64,000 nucleotides of DNA, from assembly GCF_000027145.1 (NCBI RefSeq), contig NC_013891.1, positions 1,364,001 through 1,428,000 of the forward strand, given 5' to 3'. The position numbers were made by a program, and so were the translations under genes. Origin of the DNA: Listeria seeligeri serovar 1/2b str. SLCC3954 (GTDB lineage: Bacteria > Bacillota > Bacilli > Lactobacillales > Listeriaceae). Under the pieces are notes generated by a model. It searched no databases and was not told where the DNA came from. It saw nothing but the letters and a program-made list of their open reading frames with translations. Shown here piece by piece: positions 27,066 through 37,791 of the stretch; position 1 is the first letter of the stretch, and each line of letters begins with the position of its first letter.

Positions 27066-27773
27066 TTGGATGAAGAAGTGGAGTTAAGTTTTTATGATGG
27101 CGTAAAAGCTTGTATACCAACTGTGCTTGGTTATGTTGGGATTGGAATAGCTGCTGGTGTGGTCGGGAAAGCGTCACATTTAAGCGTGCTCGAAGTGACT
27201 TTGTTGGCAGTTATTGTTTATACAGGTGCAGCTCAGTTTATTATATCTGGTTTATTGTTATTACAAAGTCCGATTTCTGCTATTATTTTTACTACTTTTT
27301 TAATTAATTCAAGAAATTTTTTAATGGGGATGGCAGAAGCACCACACTTTAAGAAATATTCACTGTGGAATAATATTGGTATTGGTGCGCTTTTAACAGA
27401 TGAGACATTTGGAGTATCGATGAATCACATTGGCAATAAGAAACCGGTCAGCCCCAAATGGATGCACGGGATAAATGTGACAGCTTATCTTACTTGGATT
27501 TTGGCATGTATAACTGGCGCCTTCATTGGAAACTGGTTACCAGACCCAGAAAAATTTGGACTAGATTTTGCTTTATCAGCGATGTTTATTGGCTTGCTTT
27601 ATTTACAAGTAATTAGTGATAAAAGTAAAAAAATCGTTACTAGTTTGTTTGTTATGTTAATGGTTGCGCTATTTTTAGTTGTTTTCATGCGGTTTACCAC
27701 ACCAGAGATTGCTATTTTGATTGCGACATTACTTGGTTGTTTGATTGGAGTGATAGTAGAAAAATGGCAATAA
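27066..27773 (+). CDS. azlC: AzlC family branched-chain amino acid export permease subunit
   Basis: The large subunit of the AzlCD (LIV-E) exporter family, 235 residues with about six to seven membrane helices. Family segments include DGVKACIPTVLGYVGIGIAAG near the start, TGAAQFI, and LINSRNFLMG. The start is the TTG at 27066, eight bases after AAGGGAG; an ATG further upstream (27042) lacks a site. The next gene, azlD, overlaps its end. The amino acid exported is unproven; members move branched-chain amino acids or analogues. Confidence 0.88.
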   Translation: MDEEVELSFYDGVKACIPTVLGYVGIGIAAGVVGKASHLSVLEVTLLAVIVYTGAAQFIISGLLLLQSPISAIIFTTFLINSRNFLMGMAEAPHFKKYSLWNNIGIGALLTDETFGVSMNHIGNKKPVSPKWMHGINVTAYLTWILACITGAFIGNWLPDPEKFGLDFALSAMFIGLLYLQVISDKSKKIVTSLFVMLMVALFLVVFMRFTTPEIAILIATLLGCLIGVIVEKWQ

Positions 27774-28090
27774 GTACGTATACTTTACTCGTTATTATTG
27801 GTTGTGGGATTGTCACTTTTATTCCACGAGTGCTTCCTTTTATTTTCGTGCGTAAGTTAGCTTTACCCGATGTTGTTATTCGCTTTCTATCTTTTGTTCC
27901 GCTAGCAATCCTAACAGCATTGTTTATGCAAAGTTTGCTTATTACAAGAGCAAATAATTTCCCCTTAATTAACTTAGAAAATCTGCTTGCTTCTTTACCA
28001 ACTATTATTACCGCGATTTTAACTAAGAACTTAATGTGGATTGTAGTTGTTGGTATTGTATCAATGGCAATTATTCGTTTAATACTATAG
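27764..28090 (+). CDS. azlD: AzlD family small subunit of branched-chain amino acid exporter
   Basis: A 108-residue membrane protein with four helices and the family motif TFIPRVLPFIF near the start. The ATG at 27764 overlaps the last 10 bases of azlC and has GGAG 13 bases upstream, which suggests translational coupling. AzlD is needed with AzlC to form the exporter. A long perfect hairpin follows. Confidence 0.88.
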   Translation: MAISTYTLLVIIGCGIVTFIPRVLPFIFVRKLALPDVVIRFLSFVPLAILTALFMQSLLITRANNFPLINLENLLASLPTIITAILTKNLMWIVVVGIVSMAIIRLIL

Positions 28091-28147
28091 AAAAACCCTT
28101 TACTGGCGTGTGTTTTTGACGGGAATCAAAGCCAGTAAAGGGTTTTT
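28091..28147. terminator. Bidirectional terminator between azlD and prsA
   Basis: A perfect 17-bp stem (28091-28107 with 28131-28147, starting AAAAACCCTTTACTGGC) encloses a 23-base loop. It has A and T tracts at the ends and serves both convergent genes. Confidence 0.9.
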
Positions 28148-28173
28148 ATTTATGGGTGAATCAGAAGTTAAGC

Positions 28174-29055
28174 TTAATTAGATGTTGTCGTGCTAGTTGA
28201 TTCTGTGCTTGTATAATCGGAAAATGCATCTTTTAAATCACTATCTTTTATATCAATATTGGCAGCTTTTAACTCTTTCTTAAGTGCAGCTGTCATATTT
28301 TCAGAAGTTAGTTGCGACTGGATATATGCTTCTTTTACTTTCGCTTTGTCTTTTGAGTAAGTTGTTTTATCGGTTTTCTTCACTAATTGGATTAAATGAT
28401 AGCCATAACTAGTTTTAACGATTCCGCTAACATCATCTGTTTTTTCTAACGCATAAGCAGCTTTTTCGAATGCTTCGTCCATTTCACCAGTACCAAATGG
28501 ATCGAGTAACCCACCATTTGTACTTGTTGCAGTATCGGTGGAATATTCTTTAGCTAAATCTGTGAATTTTTCGCCATTTTTTAGTTTTGTTTGTACTTCT
28601 TTTGCGGTCGCTTCATCATCTACTAGAATGTGGCGAACAGTAATATCTGGTTGCCACGTTTTATAATATTTTTTTAGCGTACTATCGCTAACATCTATAT
28701 TCGCTTCAGTTGCTTTTTGAACTAGTAAATTATACTTAATGTTTTCTTTGAAAGAAGTTTTTGTCAAATTACTTGAAGCAAGTGTTGATTCAAAAGAGTC
28801 GCCATATTGTTCTTCATATTTTTTATATTCTGCATTAACTTCTTTTTCCGTCACGGTGTATTTATCTTCTAAGATTTTTTCAAAAGTAAGTTGTTGCACG
28901 ACTTCATTACCATACGTCGTTTTCATTGCTTCATAAAGATCGTCTTGGGTAATGTTTCCTGCATCTGTTTTCACAACGGCACTACTACCGCATCCTGCTA
29001 GAATGAGTAAAGTTGCTGTTATGAGGGAAATCATTATTTTTTTAAATTTTGTCAA
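28174..29055 (-). CDS. prsA1: PrsA-type lipoprotein foldase (parvulin peptidyl-prolyl isomerase)
   Basis: A 293-residue extracytoplasmic chaperone that assists folding of secreted proteins at the membrane-wall interface. The signal ends in lipobox LAGC with lipidated Cys22. A helical chaperone domain (about 25-130) is followed by the parvulin domain at about 137-235 (VRHILVDDEATA, then GGLLDPFGTGEM, ending YGYHLIQL) and a C-terminal tail rich in Ser/Thr. Listeria carries two PrsA paralogues; by position this is PrsA1 (lmo1444), not the virulence-linked PrsA2. It is a single-gene unit. Confidence 0.93.
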   Translation of the reverse strand: MTKFKKIMISLITATLLILAGCGSSAVVKTDAGNITQDDLYEAMKTTYGNEVVQQLTFEKILEDKYTVTEKEVNAEYKKYEEQYGDSFESTLASSNLTKTSFKENIKYNLLVQKATEANIDVSDSTLKKYYKTWQPDITVRHILVDDEATAKEVQTKLKNGEKFTDLAKEYSTDTATSTNGGLLDPFGTGEMDEAFEKAAYALEKTDDVSGIVKTSYGYHLIQLVKKTDKTTYSKDKAKVKEAYIQSQLTSENMTAALKKELKAANIDIKDSDLKDAFSDYTSTESTSTTTSN

Positions 29056-29147
29056 ACTGTTCCTCTCCTTCTTCTTTCGGCTACTTCTTACTTTAATAGA
29101 AAAAAGTGTCCAGAATGAGAAACAAATATGAAATAACTATGAACGTT

Positions 29148-29189
29148 AAAAAATGGTACGAGTTTTTACAGCAACTCGTACCATTTTTT
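29148..29189. terminator. Terminator of zurAMR
   Basis: AAAATGGTACGAGT pairs with ACTCGTACCATTTT around a nine-base loop, with T runs in both orientations. It follows the zurR stop on the minus strand. Confidence 0.9.
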
Positions 29190-29192
29190 CAT

Positions 29193-30451
<1,259 letters not shown>

Positions 30452-30477
<26 letters not shown>

Positions 30478-31225
30478 TACAAGCATCCTCCCTTCTACGC
30501 TGCTCTGCTAGTATTTCAAGTTCACGGTCAGCTAGGTAATGCTGGTATTCGTGGGCAGACCCATCAAAAATAATCCGCTTATTAATACTAATAACATGGT
30601 TAACATACGTATTCACCGCCATCAAATCATGTGTTACGAGTAAAAGCGTCATTTGCTCAGTCCTGTTTAACTCTTCAAGCAGCTCATAAAACGCCTTCAC
30701 ATTTTCCACATCGACACCAACAGTTGGCTCATCTAAAACGAGTAGTTCTGGGCGACTTACCAAGGCACGAGCGATAAAAACGCGTTGTTGCTGTCCGCCA
30801 GAAAGTTCGCCAATGTTTCGATGTAGATAATGCGTCATTTCTACTTTATTTAAAGCATAGTTAATTGCTTCTTTGTCATTTGAATTTAATGTTTTAAATA
30901 AGCCTTTTTTCTTTGTGAGTCCGCTTGCAACAACTTCTTTGACCGTTGCTGGAAATGCGGAATTAAAAGCATTAGATTTTTGGGAAACGAAACCGATTTT
31001 CACCCAATCTTTAAATTCGGATTGTTTTTCACCAAAGAGCGAAATACTACCTTGTTGTTGTTTTAGTACACCTAAAATTAGTTTCAACATGGTTGATTTT
31101 CCTGATCCATTAGGCCCAATAAGCCCAGTGAAACTGCCTTTTTCCACTTGGAAATGAATGTTTTCTAAGGCATGTTCTTTATCATAATGATAACTTATAT
31201 TATTAATTTCTATGATTTTGTTCAT
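30452..31225 (-). CDS. zurA: Zinc ABC transporter ATP-binding protein
   Basis: A 257-residue ATPase of the metal-chelate importer class: Walker A GPNGSGKS near residue 37, signature LSGGQQQRVF, Walker B LLVLDEPTVGVD, and the switch His in LLVTHD. Start ATG after CCAAAGGAG. It is the first gene of zurA-zurM-zurR under a Zur-type operator, so it is expected to be switched on in zinc limitation. Confidence 0.93.
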
Positions 31226-31267
31226 TCATATGCTCCTTTGGCAGTATTTACTTGCCGCTTTTACTAG

Positions 31268-31296
31268 TATATAAAAGAATCACTCAAATGTAAATC
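31268..31296 (-). promoter_or_regulatory. zurA promoter
   Basis: TTTACA (31291-31296) and TATACT (31268-31273), spacing 17 bases, on the minus strand about 40 bases upstream of the zurA start. Confidence 0.75.
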
Positions 31297-31311
31297 GTAA
31301 TAACTTCGAAT
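31297..31311. promoter_or_regulatory. Zur box upstream of zurA
   Basis: TCGTAATAACTTCGA matches the Firmicute Zur consensus TCGTAATNATTACGA at 12 of its 14 defined positions and abuts the zurA -35 element. Binding by ZurR is inference from the match and the gene context. Confidence 0.7.
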
Positions 31312-31324
31312 TAAAAATAACGAT

Positions 31325-31359
31325 AAAAAAACCTGGAAATGAATCGTGTCATCTCCAGG
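31325..31359 (-). terminator. Terminator of ppaC
   Basis: CCTGGAGATGA pairs with TCATTTCCAGG (one G-U pair) and is followed by seven T on the minus strand, just after the ppaC stop. Confidence 0.88.
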
Positions 31360-31368
31360 CGAAGATAT

Positions 31369-32295
31369 TTATTTATCAAAACTTTCTGTAAGAATTGGTA
31401 CTACTTGTTTTTTTCGGGAAACAACGCCTTGTAATGGTGCTTGGTTATTGATAAATTTAATGCCATATGCTTGTTCTACTACTTCTGTTTTTTCACCAAT
31501 GGCAATACCGACAGAATCATTTGTGAGGATATTCGTGATTACAAATAAGTATAAATCTAACTCTTTTTCGGCAATAATACTTGTCATAAGTGCTTCTACC
31601 TCTGCGCGGCGACTAAGAACATCATTTACATCCACGACATTAATTTGAGCGATTTCTACTTTGTGATCATTCATATTGAATTCTTTTGCATCAAGTAATA
31701 ATTCAGCGACTGTTTTTTTACTTACATCAGCCCCAGCTTTAAGCATTTCCATTCCATAAGTTTGGATATCTACATCTGCAATCAATGCTAATTTTTCCGC
31801 TGCTAATTTATCTTCTTTGGTGCATGTTGGTGATTGGAAAAGTAATGTATCAGAAATAATAGCAGAAAGCATTAAACCAGCAATCGTTTTGTTCACTTCT
31901 ACTTCATTTTCACGGAACATTTTTAGTAAGATTGTTGTTGTACAGCCTACTGGTTCAGCACGGTAATAAAGTGGATCTGCTGTTTCAAAGTTCGCAATGC
32001 GGTGATGATCGACAACAGAAACAACAGTGACTTCTTTAATATCGTCTGCACTTTGTTGATGTTCGTTGTGGTCAACAAGAGCTACTTCTGAAACTTCATT
32101 TGCAACTGTTTGTACTAAACGTGGAGCTGTTACTTGGAAGTAATCAAGAACAAAAGCAGTCTCACTATTAAGTTCTCCTAAACGAACAGCTTCAATATCT
32201 GCTCCTTGCGCTTTTTTTAATTCTGCATAACTAATGGCAGAACAAATCGTATCTGTATCTGGATTTTTATGACCGAATACAAGTGTTTTTGTCAT
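31369..32295 (-). CDS. ppaC: Manganese-dependent inorganic pyrophosphatase (family II)
   Basis: Hydrolyses pyrophosphate released by biosynthesis, pulling those reactions forward. The 308-residue protein is of the DHH superfamily: metal ligands His9, Asp13 and Asp15 in FGHKNPDTD, Asp in LVDHNEH, and VDHHRIANF near residue 98, with the C-terminal substrate loop SRKKQVVP. There is no CBS insert, so it is the short unregulated form. Start ATG after AAAAGGAGACG. It ends in its own terminator and follows nfo. Confidence 0.95.
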   Translation of the reverse strand: MTKTLVFGHKNPDTDTICSAISYAELKKAQGADIEAVRLGELNSETAFVLDYFQVTAPRLVQTVANEVSEVALVDHNEHQQSADDIKEVTVVSVVDHHRIANFETADPLYYRAEPVGCTTTILLKMFRENEVEVNKTIAGLMLSAIISDTLLFQSPTCTKEDKLAAEKLALIADVDIQTYGMEMLKAGADVSKKTVAELLLDAKEFNMNDHKVEIAQINVVDVNDVLSRRAEVEALMTSIIAEKELDLYLFVITNILTNDSVGIAIGEKTEVVEQAYGIKFINNQAPLQGVVSRKKQVVPILTESFDK

Positions 32296-32310
32296 TATTT
32301 TCGTCTCCTT

Positions 32311-33204
32311 TTAGTCGTTTTGAGTTTTAGTTAATAAATCTGGGTCAAATTCGCCGTTTTTTAACATAGCTATTTCCCATTTATATGGTGGTTTTTTAGA
32401 AGCTTTGTCTTCCCCAACATAAGGAGTTTCAAGGATTTTGGGAATATTTGTTAGTTGCGGATGATGAACAACATAATGAAGTGCATCAAAACCAATATGA
32501 CCAAAACCAATATTGGCATGTCTGTCTTTATGCGCACCTCGTTCGTTTTTGCTATCGTTAATATGTAATACCTTCAAACGGTCAATGCCAATGATTTTAT
32601 CAAATTCATTTAATACACCGTCAAAGTCATTTACAATATCATAACCGGCGTCATGTGTATGGCACGTATCAAAGGTGACAGATAATAATTCATTATGCGT
32701 AACACCATCAATAATTTGCGCAATTTCTTCAAAAGTACGACCACATTCAGAGCCTTTCCCAGCCATAGTTTCTAAAGCAATTTGCACTTCTTGATCATGA
32801 ATAAGCGCTTCATTTAAACCCTGGATGATTTGTTTAATACCCTTGTCTGCACCCTCACCAACATGAGCACCCGGATGAAGAACGATTTGTCTGGCTCCAA
32901 GTGCATGTGTCCGCTCGATTTCAGATTGTAGAAAATTCACGCCCAGTTCGAAGGTCTCTGGTTTTACAGAGTTACCGATATTAATGATGTAAGGAGCGTG
33001 TACCACGATGTCAGCCATATCATGAGCTTTCATGTGTTCTAAACCGGCTTCAATATTTAATTCTTCTATAGGCTTTCTGCGAGTATTTTGCGGAGCGCCA
33101 GTATAAATCATAAACGTATTTGAGCCATAAGAAGCAGCCTCTTCACTTGCGCCAAGAAGCATTTTCTTACCACTCATAGATACATGAGAACCTAGTCTTA
33201 ACAT
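32311..33204 (-). CDS. nfo: Endonuclease IV (AP endonuclease)
   Basis: Cleaves DNA at abasic sites in base-excision repair. The 297-residue TIM barrel has the three-zinc site elements: GSHVSMSG at the start, [26 protein letters not shown] and [20 protein letters not shown]. The ATG at 33204 has GAGG nine bases upstream; an in-frame GTG five codons earlier lies on that site. It starts 15 bases after cshB on the same strand, as in Bacillus (yqfR-yqfS). Confidence 0.95.
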   Translation of the reverse strand: MLRLGSHVSMSGKKMLLGASEEAASYGSNTFMIYTGAPQNTRRKPIEELNIEAGLEHMKAHDMADIVVHAPYIINIGNSVKPETFELGVNFLQSEIERTHALGARQIVLHPGAHVGEGADKGIKQIIQGLNEALIHDQEVQIALETMAGKGSECGRTFEEIAQIIDGVTHNELLSVTFDTCHTHDAGYDIVNDFDGVLNEFDKIIGIDRLKVLHINDSKNERGAHKDRHANIGFGHIGFDALHYVVHHPQLTNIPKILETPYVGEDKASKKPPYKWEIAMLKNGEFDPDLLTKTQND

Positions 33205-33219
33205 AAATTCATTCCTCAC

Positions 33220-34527
33220 TTATCGTTTTTTCCGTCTTTCCCGACGTTTAATTTCGTTCATTTTATAGTTAATTTTCTTTTTGTAATTTGGTTTTCCTTT
33301 TTGTTTTGCTTTTTTACGCATACCAATTTCACGTGGATCTGCTGTTTCTCGTTTAGCTTCACGTTTGGCACGACGATTGCGGTCTTCTAGTGTAACGAAT
33401 TCTTTGTTTTTCCAATCAACATGCTTGAATTCGATACCCATTTTTTCTAGTTGGTTTAGACGATCTTCATCAGCTGGTTCGAATAAAGTTAACGCGATAC
33501 CAGAATGTCCTGCGCGCCCAGTACGACCAGTTCGGTGAATATAAAAATCTAAGTCATCTGGTAGTTCGTAATTGACAACATGGCTAATACCTTGGATATC
33601 AATACCACGCGCTGCTAAATCCGTTGCAACTACATACTGATAATCTAAGTTTTCGATTTGTTTCATCGTTCGTTTACGTTCGCGTGGGTTAACATCACCG
33701 TGAATTTTGGCAACTTTTAGTCCACGTTCTGTTAAACCGTTCGCTACTTCATCCGCAGTTGTTTTTGTGTTCGTAAAAACAATCGCCAAATAAGGCTGTG
33801 AACCAACTAAAACGTTTTTAAGTAAGTCTAATTTATCACGGCTACGAGTCGCCATAATCCGATGTTCTACTGTTTTAGATGCAGCTACTTTTGGTTGAAT
33901 ATGCTCATAGCGTGGATTTTCCATGTATTTACTTAAAAATGGTTTTAATTTTTGCGGAATTGTTGCCGAGAAAACAAGCATTTGCAAGTTAGCTGGCATT
34001 TTTCCAGCGATATGGTCTACGTCATTTAAGAATCCCATATCAAGTGTCATGTCTGCTTCGTCAATTACTAATGTTTTCGCTGTATGAACAAATAAAGCTT
34101 GCTCGCGAATTAAATCATTAATACGACCAGGAGTTCCGACAATAATTTGTGGTTGTTTTTTTAATTTATCAATCGCACGTTGTTTATCCGTACCACCAAT
34201 AACAAGTTGAACAGCAATTTCCTTTTCACTGTACTTGGTTACTTTGCGAATTTCATTATAAATTTGAGTAGCAAGCTCGCGGCTAGGCGCTGTAATAACT
34301 GCTTGCACGGCATCTTTTTCTGGATTCACATTGTTAATTATTGGCAAAATAAAAGTATGGGTTTTCCCTGTACCTGTTTGCGATTGTCCAATGATACTTT
34401 CCCCTTTTAAAATACCTGGGATTAGCTTTTGTTGTACTTCTGTTGGCTCGTAAAATCCTAATTTATCTATTGCAAGCCCAATAAAAGGTTGAAAGCCAAA
34501 TTGGTCAAACCTTGATTTCTTCGTCAT
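33220..34527 (-). CDS. cshB: DEAD-box RNA helicase CshB
   Basis: A 435-residue ATP-dependent RNA helicase with Q motif (FDQFGFQPFI region), SQTGTGKT, PSRELATQ, TPGRI, DEAD (VIDEADM), SAT, and HRTGRTGRAG, then a basic C-terminal tail rich in Lys/Arg that probably binds RNA. The synteny nfo-cshB-NIF3-trmK matches Bacillus yqfS-yqfR-yqfO-yqfN, giving CshB, a cold-linked helicase for mRNA or ribosome work. The ATG at 34527 follows GGAGTGG; in-frame codons upstream have no site. In Bacillus and L. monocytogenes ispH lies between this gene and the NIF3 gene; here it is missing. Confidence 0.92.
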   Translation of the reverse strand: MTKKSRFDQFGFQPFIGLAIDKLGFYEPTEVQQKLIPGILKGESIIGQSQTGTGKTHTFILPIINNVNPEKDAVQAVITAPSRELATQIYNEIRKVTKYSEKEIAVQLVIGGTDKQRAIDKLKKQPQIIVGTPGRINDLIREQALFVHTAKTLVIDEADMTLDMGFLNDVDHIAGKMPANLQMLVFSATIPQKLKPFLSKYMENPRYEHIQPKVAASKTVEHRIMATRSRDKLDLLKNVLVGSQPYLAIVFTNTKTTADEVANGLTERGLKVAKIHGDVNPRERKRTMKQIENLDYQYVVATDLAARGIDIQGISHVVNYELPDDLDFYIHRTGRTGRAGHSGIALTLFEPADEDRLNQLEKMGIEFKHVDWKNKEFVTLEDRNRRAKREAKRETADPREIGMRKKAKQKGKPNYKKKINYKMNEIKRRERRKKR

Positions 34528-34637
34528 AAAATATTTCCACTCCGTTCTATACCTAGTAGCCATTATAGCACAGATTCACCCATTCGTGCGCGCTATAAGA
34601 CAACTTTATCAAAACAATCAGTTAGCGTTATGATAAA

Positions 34638-34679
34638 ACCGGCTATTTCCTTTCTAATAAAGAAGTAGCCGGTTTTTTA
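34638..34679. terminator. Hairpin terminator between the NIF3 gene and cshB
   Basis: AACCGGCTA and TAGCCGGTT form a 9-bp stem with an inner loop of about 20 bases. It follows the NIF3 stop on the minus strand (TTTTAT tail) and has a better T run on the plus strand. This is the junction where ispH would be expected. Confidence 0.75.
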
Positions 34680-35801
34680 TTAACAAAATTGGAAGGGATC
34701 AGTATTAATTTCGGAAACAATAAATTCTGCTTCATAATCTAAATTTTTTGCTTGTTCTTCTATTTTAGTTTTCAGATAGCCTTTCATCACTTTTTCGATA
34801 TTATGACCTGGATCAATTGTTGGTAAATTAATCGCAAGTAAATCATGTGCTGTATGATAATATACGTCTCCAGTGATAAAAACATCCGCACCAGTCGCTT
34901 TAGCTTGATGAATAAACTTATTACCATCTCCACCTAGTATAGCTACTTTTTGAACAGTTGTTTTTAAGTCCCCGACAAAACGCACATTTTCTATCGCAAA
35001 AGCTGTTTTTAGTTTATCAATAAAAGTTACCATGCCCATTTTTTTCGGTAAAGTTCCTACGCGACCAAGTCCTTCTTTATATTCAAGATTTTCTAACGTG
35101 TATACATCCATTGCTGGTTCTTCGTAAGGATGGGCAATTTTCACTGCTTTTGTTATAGTTTCTGTTAAGTGTTTTGGGAAAACGGCTTCGATTTTCACTT
35201 CAGGAGTTGTTGTAAGTTTTTCGTTTTCTCCTATAGTTGGATGGGCATTTTTACCAGGTTTAAAAGAACCTATTCCATTCGCTTGGAAAGTGCATTCCGT
35301 ATAATCTGTCCCAATTTTGCCAGCACAATTATTAACTAACGCAAGGCGAACAGCTTCCAGTTCATTTTCCGGAACATAGACAGCAATTTTGCAATAAGGT
35401 TCTGTATACGTTTCTTCAATAAAAGTGGTGTCCTGCAATCGAAGTAAATCTGCGAGGATATCATTGACTCCCCCTACTGCTACATCTAAATTGGTATGAG
35501 CAGCAAATACGGTGATGTCATGTTTGATTAGTTTTTTTATCATTTTTCCTTGTTGCGTTGTTGTATCAATTCGGTGTGTTGGTCGATATAAAAATGGATG
35601 GTGTGCAATAATTAAATCCACTTTTTTTTCAATTGCTTCGTCTACTACGTCTTCTAAAACATCTAGTGTAAACATGACTTTCCTTACTTTTCTAGACAAA
35701 TCCCCAACTTGTAAACCGATTGGATCGCCCTCCATCGCTAGTTTTTTAGGAGCGATTTTTTCAAGAATTGCAATATATTCATATCCATTGGCAACTTTCA
35801 T
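34680..35801 (-). CDS. NIF3-like dinuclear metal-centre protein (GTP cyclohydrolase I type 2 / YqfO family)
   Basis: A 373-residue protein of the NIF3/YqfO family. Metal-binding pieces are IIAHHPFLYRP near residue 63 and AHTNLDVA near 101 in the first half, and FITGDVYYHTAHD with IDPGHNIEK in the second half. Residues of about 130-235 form the extra PII-like inserted domain typical of long Firmicute members. Biochemical function is not settled; the GTP cyclohydrolase name is a database transfer. Its ATG overlaps the trmK stop by four bases. Confidence 0.88.
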   Translation of the reverse strand: MKVANGYEYIAILEKIAPKKLAMEGDPIGLQVGDLSRKVRKVMFTLDVLEDVVDEAIEKKVDLIIAHHPFLYRPTHRIDTTTQQGKMIKKLIKHDITVFAAHTNLDVAVGGVNDILADLLRLQDTTFIEETYTEPYCKIAVYVPENELEAVRLALVNNCAGKIGTDYTECTFQANGIGSFKPGKNAHPTIGENEKLTTTPEVKIEAVFPKHLTETITKAVKIAHPYEEPAMDVYTLENLEYKEGLGRVGTLPKKMGMVTFIDKLKTAFAIENVRFVGDLKTTVQKVAILGGDGNKFIHQAKATGADVFITGDVYYHTAHDLLAINLPTIDPGHNIEKVMKGYLKTKIEEQAKNLDYEAEFIVSEINTDPFQFC

Positions 35802-36502
35802 TTTAGCACATCCTCTACTAATGCAATTTTATGTTCTAATTCACGGATTTTTGTTTGATTATCTTCTGAGATGGGCTGATTAATTGAAATGGTTTGAATA
35901 ATATTTCGCCAAGTATTAGCCTCGTGGCGCCATTTGCTTTTAAATATCGGATTTTGTTCTTTTAATAAATGTGGGCCAAAAAAGATTTCGTGCTCTGTCC
36001 ATTTCACAGGTTCAGTAGCAGGTTCAAGAACAATAATTTCATAGATTTTATTATCTTCTCGCAAAATAGCTTCTGATATGATTGTCCAATTGTTTTTTTC
36101 GGACCACTCTCTTAGTTGGAATGCAGCGATGTTAGGCTGAAGGATTAGCTTTGTTACATTAGTAAGTTTTGCTTGTCCTTCTTCTAAAATAGTTCGGATT
36201 AAAGTACCACCCATTCCTGCAATTACAATTGTATCAATAGCATCTTCAGGGTTAATTACTTCTAAACCATTTCCCTTGCGAACATCAATTTGCGCAGTAA
36301 GCCCAGAAGAACGTACTTGTTTTTGAGCCGATTGAAAAGGTCCATCCACTACTTCACCAGCTACTGCAAATGAGGCAGCTTTGTTTTTAATTGCAAAGCA
36401 TGGTAAATAAGCATGGTCACTGCCAATGTCTGCAATTCGTTCATTATGCGTTATGTATGAAGCGACTTTTTCCAATCGCTTAGAAAGTTGTTCTTCGTTC
36501 AC
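35798..36502 (-). CDS. trmK: tRNA (adenine22-N1)-methyltransferase TrmK
   Basis: A 234-residue SAM-dependent methyltransferase that makes m1A22 in tRNA. The SAM motif I is RIADIGSDHAYLP near residues 24-36, followed by VIAGMGGTLIR and a C-terminal helical domain. Position behind rpoD and overlap with the NIF3 gene match Bacillus trmK (yqfN). The GTG at 36502 has GTAGGGAAC upstream; an in-frame TTG nine codons earlier overlaps the rpoD terminator region. Confidence 0.9.
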   Translation of the reverse strand: MNEEQLSKRLEKVASYITHNERIADIGSDHAYLPCFAIKNKAASFAVAGEVVDGPFQSAQKQVRSSGLTAQIDVRKGNGLEVINPEDAIDTIVIAGMGGTLIRTILEEGQAKLTNVTKLILQPNIAAFQLREWSEKNNWTIISEAILREDNKIYEIIVLEPATEPVKWTEHEIFFGPHLLKEQNPIFKSKWRHEANTWRNIIQTISINQPISEDNQTKIRELEHKIALVEDVLK

Positions 36503-36530
36503 TTTTAGTTCCCTACTTTCTATTTTCAAT

Positions 36531-36562
36531 AAAAAGGCAGGAGAACGGTTTGTCCTCCTGCC
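36531..36562 (-). terminator. Terminator after rpoD
   Basis: GGCAGGAG and CTCCTGCC form a perfect 8-bp GC-rich stem with an 11-base loop, followed by TTTTTATT on the minus strand, between rpoD and trmK. Confidence 0.9.
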
Positions 36563-36572
36563 CGGTTGTGCT

Positions 36573-37697
36573 TTATTCCAGGAAGTCTTTTAATTGTTTG
36601 CTACGGCTTGGATGACGCAGTTTACGTAATGCTTTTGCTTCGATTTGACGAATTCGTTCACGGGTTACACCGAAAACTCGTCCAACTTCTTCTAAAGTAC
36701 GTGTCCGACCATCATCTAAACCAAAGCGAAGACGAAGAACGTTTTCTTCCCGGTCAGTTAATGTATCAAGAACATCTTCTAACTGTTCTTTTAATAATTC
36801 ATACGCTGCGTGGTCTGAAGGAGAAGTAGCATCTTGGTCTTCAATAAAGTCTCCAAGGTGTGAATCATCTTCTTCACCAATTGGTGTTTCTAGTGAAACT
36901 GGTTCTTGAGCGATTTTTAAGATTTCCCGAACTTTTTCTGTTGGTAAATCCATTTCTTCACCAATTTCTTCTGGTGAAGGATCGCGACCTAAATCTTGTA
37001 GTAAAGAACGTTGAACACGGATTAATTTGTTAATTGTTTCTACCATATGCACGGGGATACGGATAGTTCTAGCTTGGTCCGCAATAGCACGGGTTATGGC
37101 TTGACGAATCCACCACGTTGCATACGTACTAAATTTAAATCCTTTGTTAAAGTCGAATTTTTCAACGGCTTTCATTAGTCCCATATTACCTTCTTGGATT
37201 AAATCAAGGAATAACATACCACGACCAACATAACGTTTTGCAATACTTACTACTAGACGAAGATTGGCTTCTGCAAGACGACCTTTTGCTTCAATGTCGC
37301 CAGCTTCAATGCGTTTCGCTAAAGCAATTTCTTCATCGGCTGTTAGTAAGTTTACTCGACCAATTTCTTTTAAATACATGCGCACAGGGTCGTTGATTTT
37401 CACGCCTGGTGGTACGCTCAAATCTGTTAAATCAAAGGATTCCGTTTCTTCTTTGACAAGTTCTGTTTCATCTGGATCTTCGTCGTCAGCGTCATCAGAA
37501 ACCTCAATTCCTGCTTCCCCAACGTGTTCTAGATATTCATCCATTTGATCGGAGTCTAGTGTAAATGGAGCTAATCTGGCAGCGATTTTTGCGTAAGTTA
37601 AAATCCCCTTTTTCTTACCTTCTTCTATCAGGGCTTCTTTTACTTGCTCAACATTTAGTTCAGCAACTGGTTTTGTGTTTTGTGTTTTATCACTCAT
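36573..37697 (-). CDS. rpoD: Primary sigma factor SigA (RpoD)
   Basis: The housekeeping sigma factor, 374 residues. It has an N-terminal region 1.1, acidic spacer ([11 protein letters not shown]), region 1.2-2 with the core-binding and -10 recognition helix ([28 protein letters not shown]... [17 protein letters not shown]), region 3, and region 4 with the -35 HTH ([28 protein letters not shown]). The start is the ATG at 37697 following AAGGAGG. It is the distal gene of the DUF188-dnaG-rpoD unit, the Listeria macromolecular-synthesis operon, and ends at a terminator. Confidence 0.97.
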   Translation of the reverse strand: MSDKTQNTKPVAELNVEQVKEALIEEGKKKGILTYAKIAARLAPFTLDSDQMDEYLEHVGEAGIEVSDDADDEDPDETELVKEETESFDLTDLSVPPGVKINDPVRMYLKEIGRVNLLTADEEIALAKRIEAGDIEAKGRLAEANLRLVVSIAKRYVGRGMLFLDLIQEGNMGLMKAVEKFDFNKGFKFSTYATWWIRQAITRAIADQARTIRIPVHMVETINKLIRVQRSLLQDLGRDPSPEEIGEEMDLPTEKVREILKIAQEPVSLETPIGEEDDSHLGDFIEDQDATSPSDHAAYELLKEQLEDVLDTLTDREENVLRLRFGLDDGRTRTLEEVGRVFGVTRERIRQIEAKALRKLRHPSRSKQLKDFLE

Positions 37698-37791
37698 AAC
37701 TGCCTGTATTCCTCCTTCCAAAATGCCGCTCACCTTATTAAAAGGCTTCTCTTAGGTAATAATACCATCATTTCGCGGTTTTAAAACGTTA

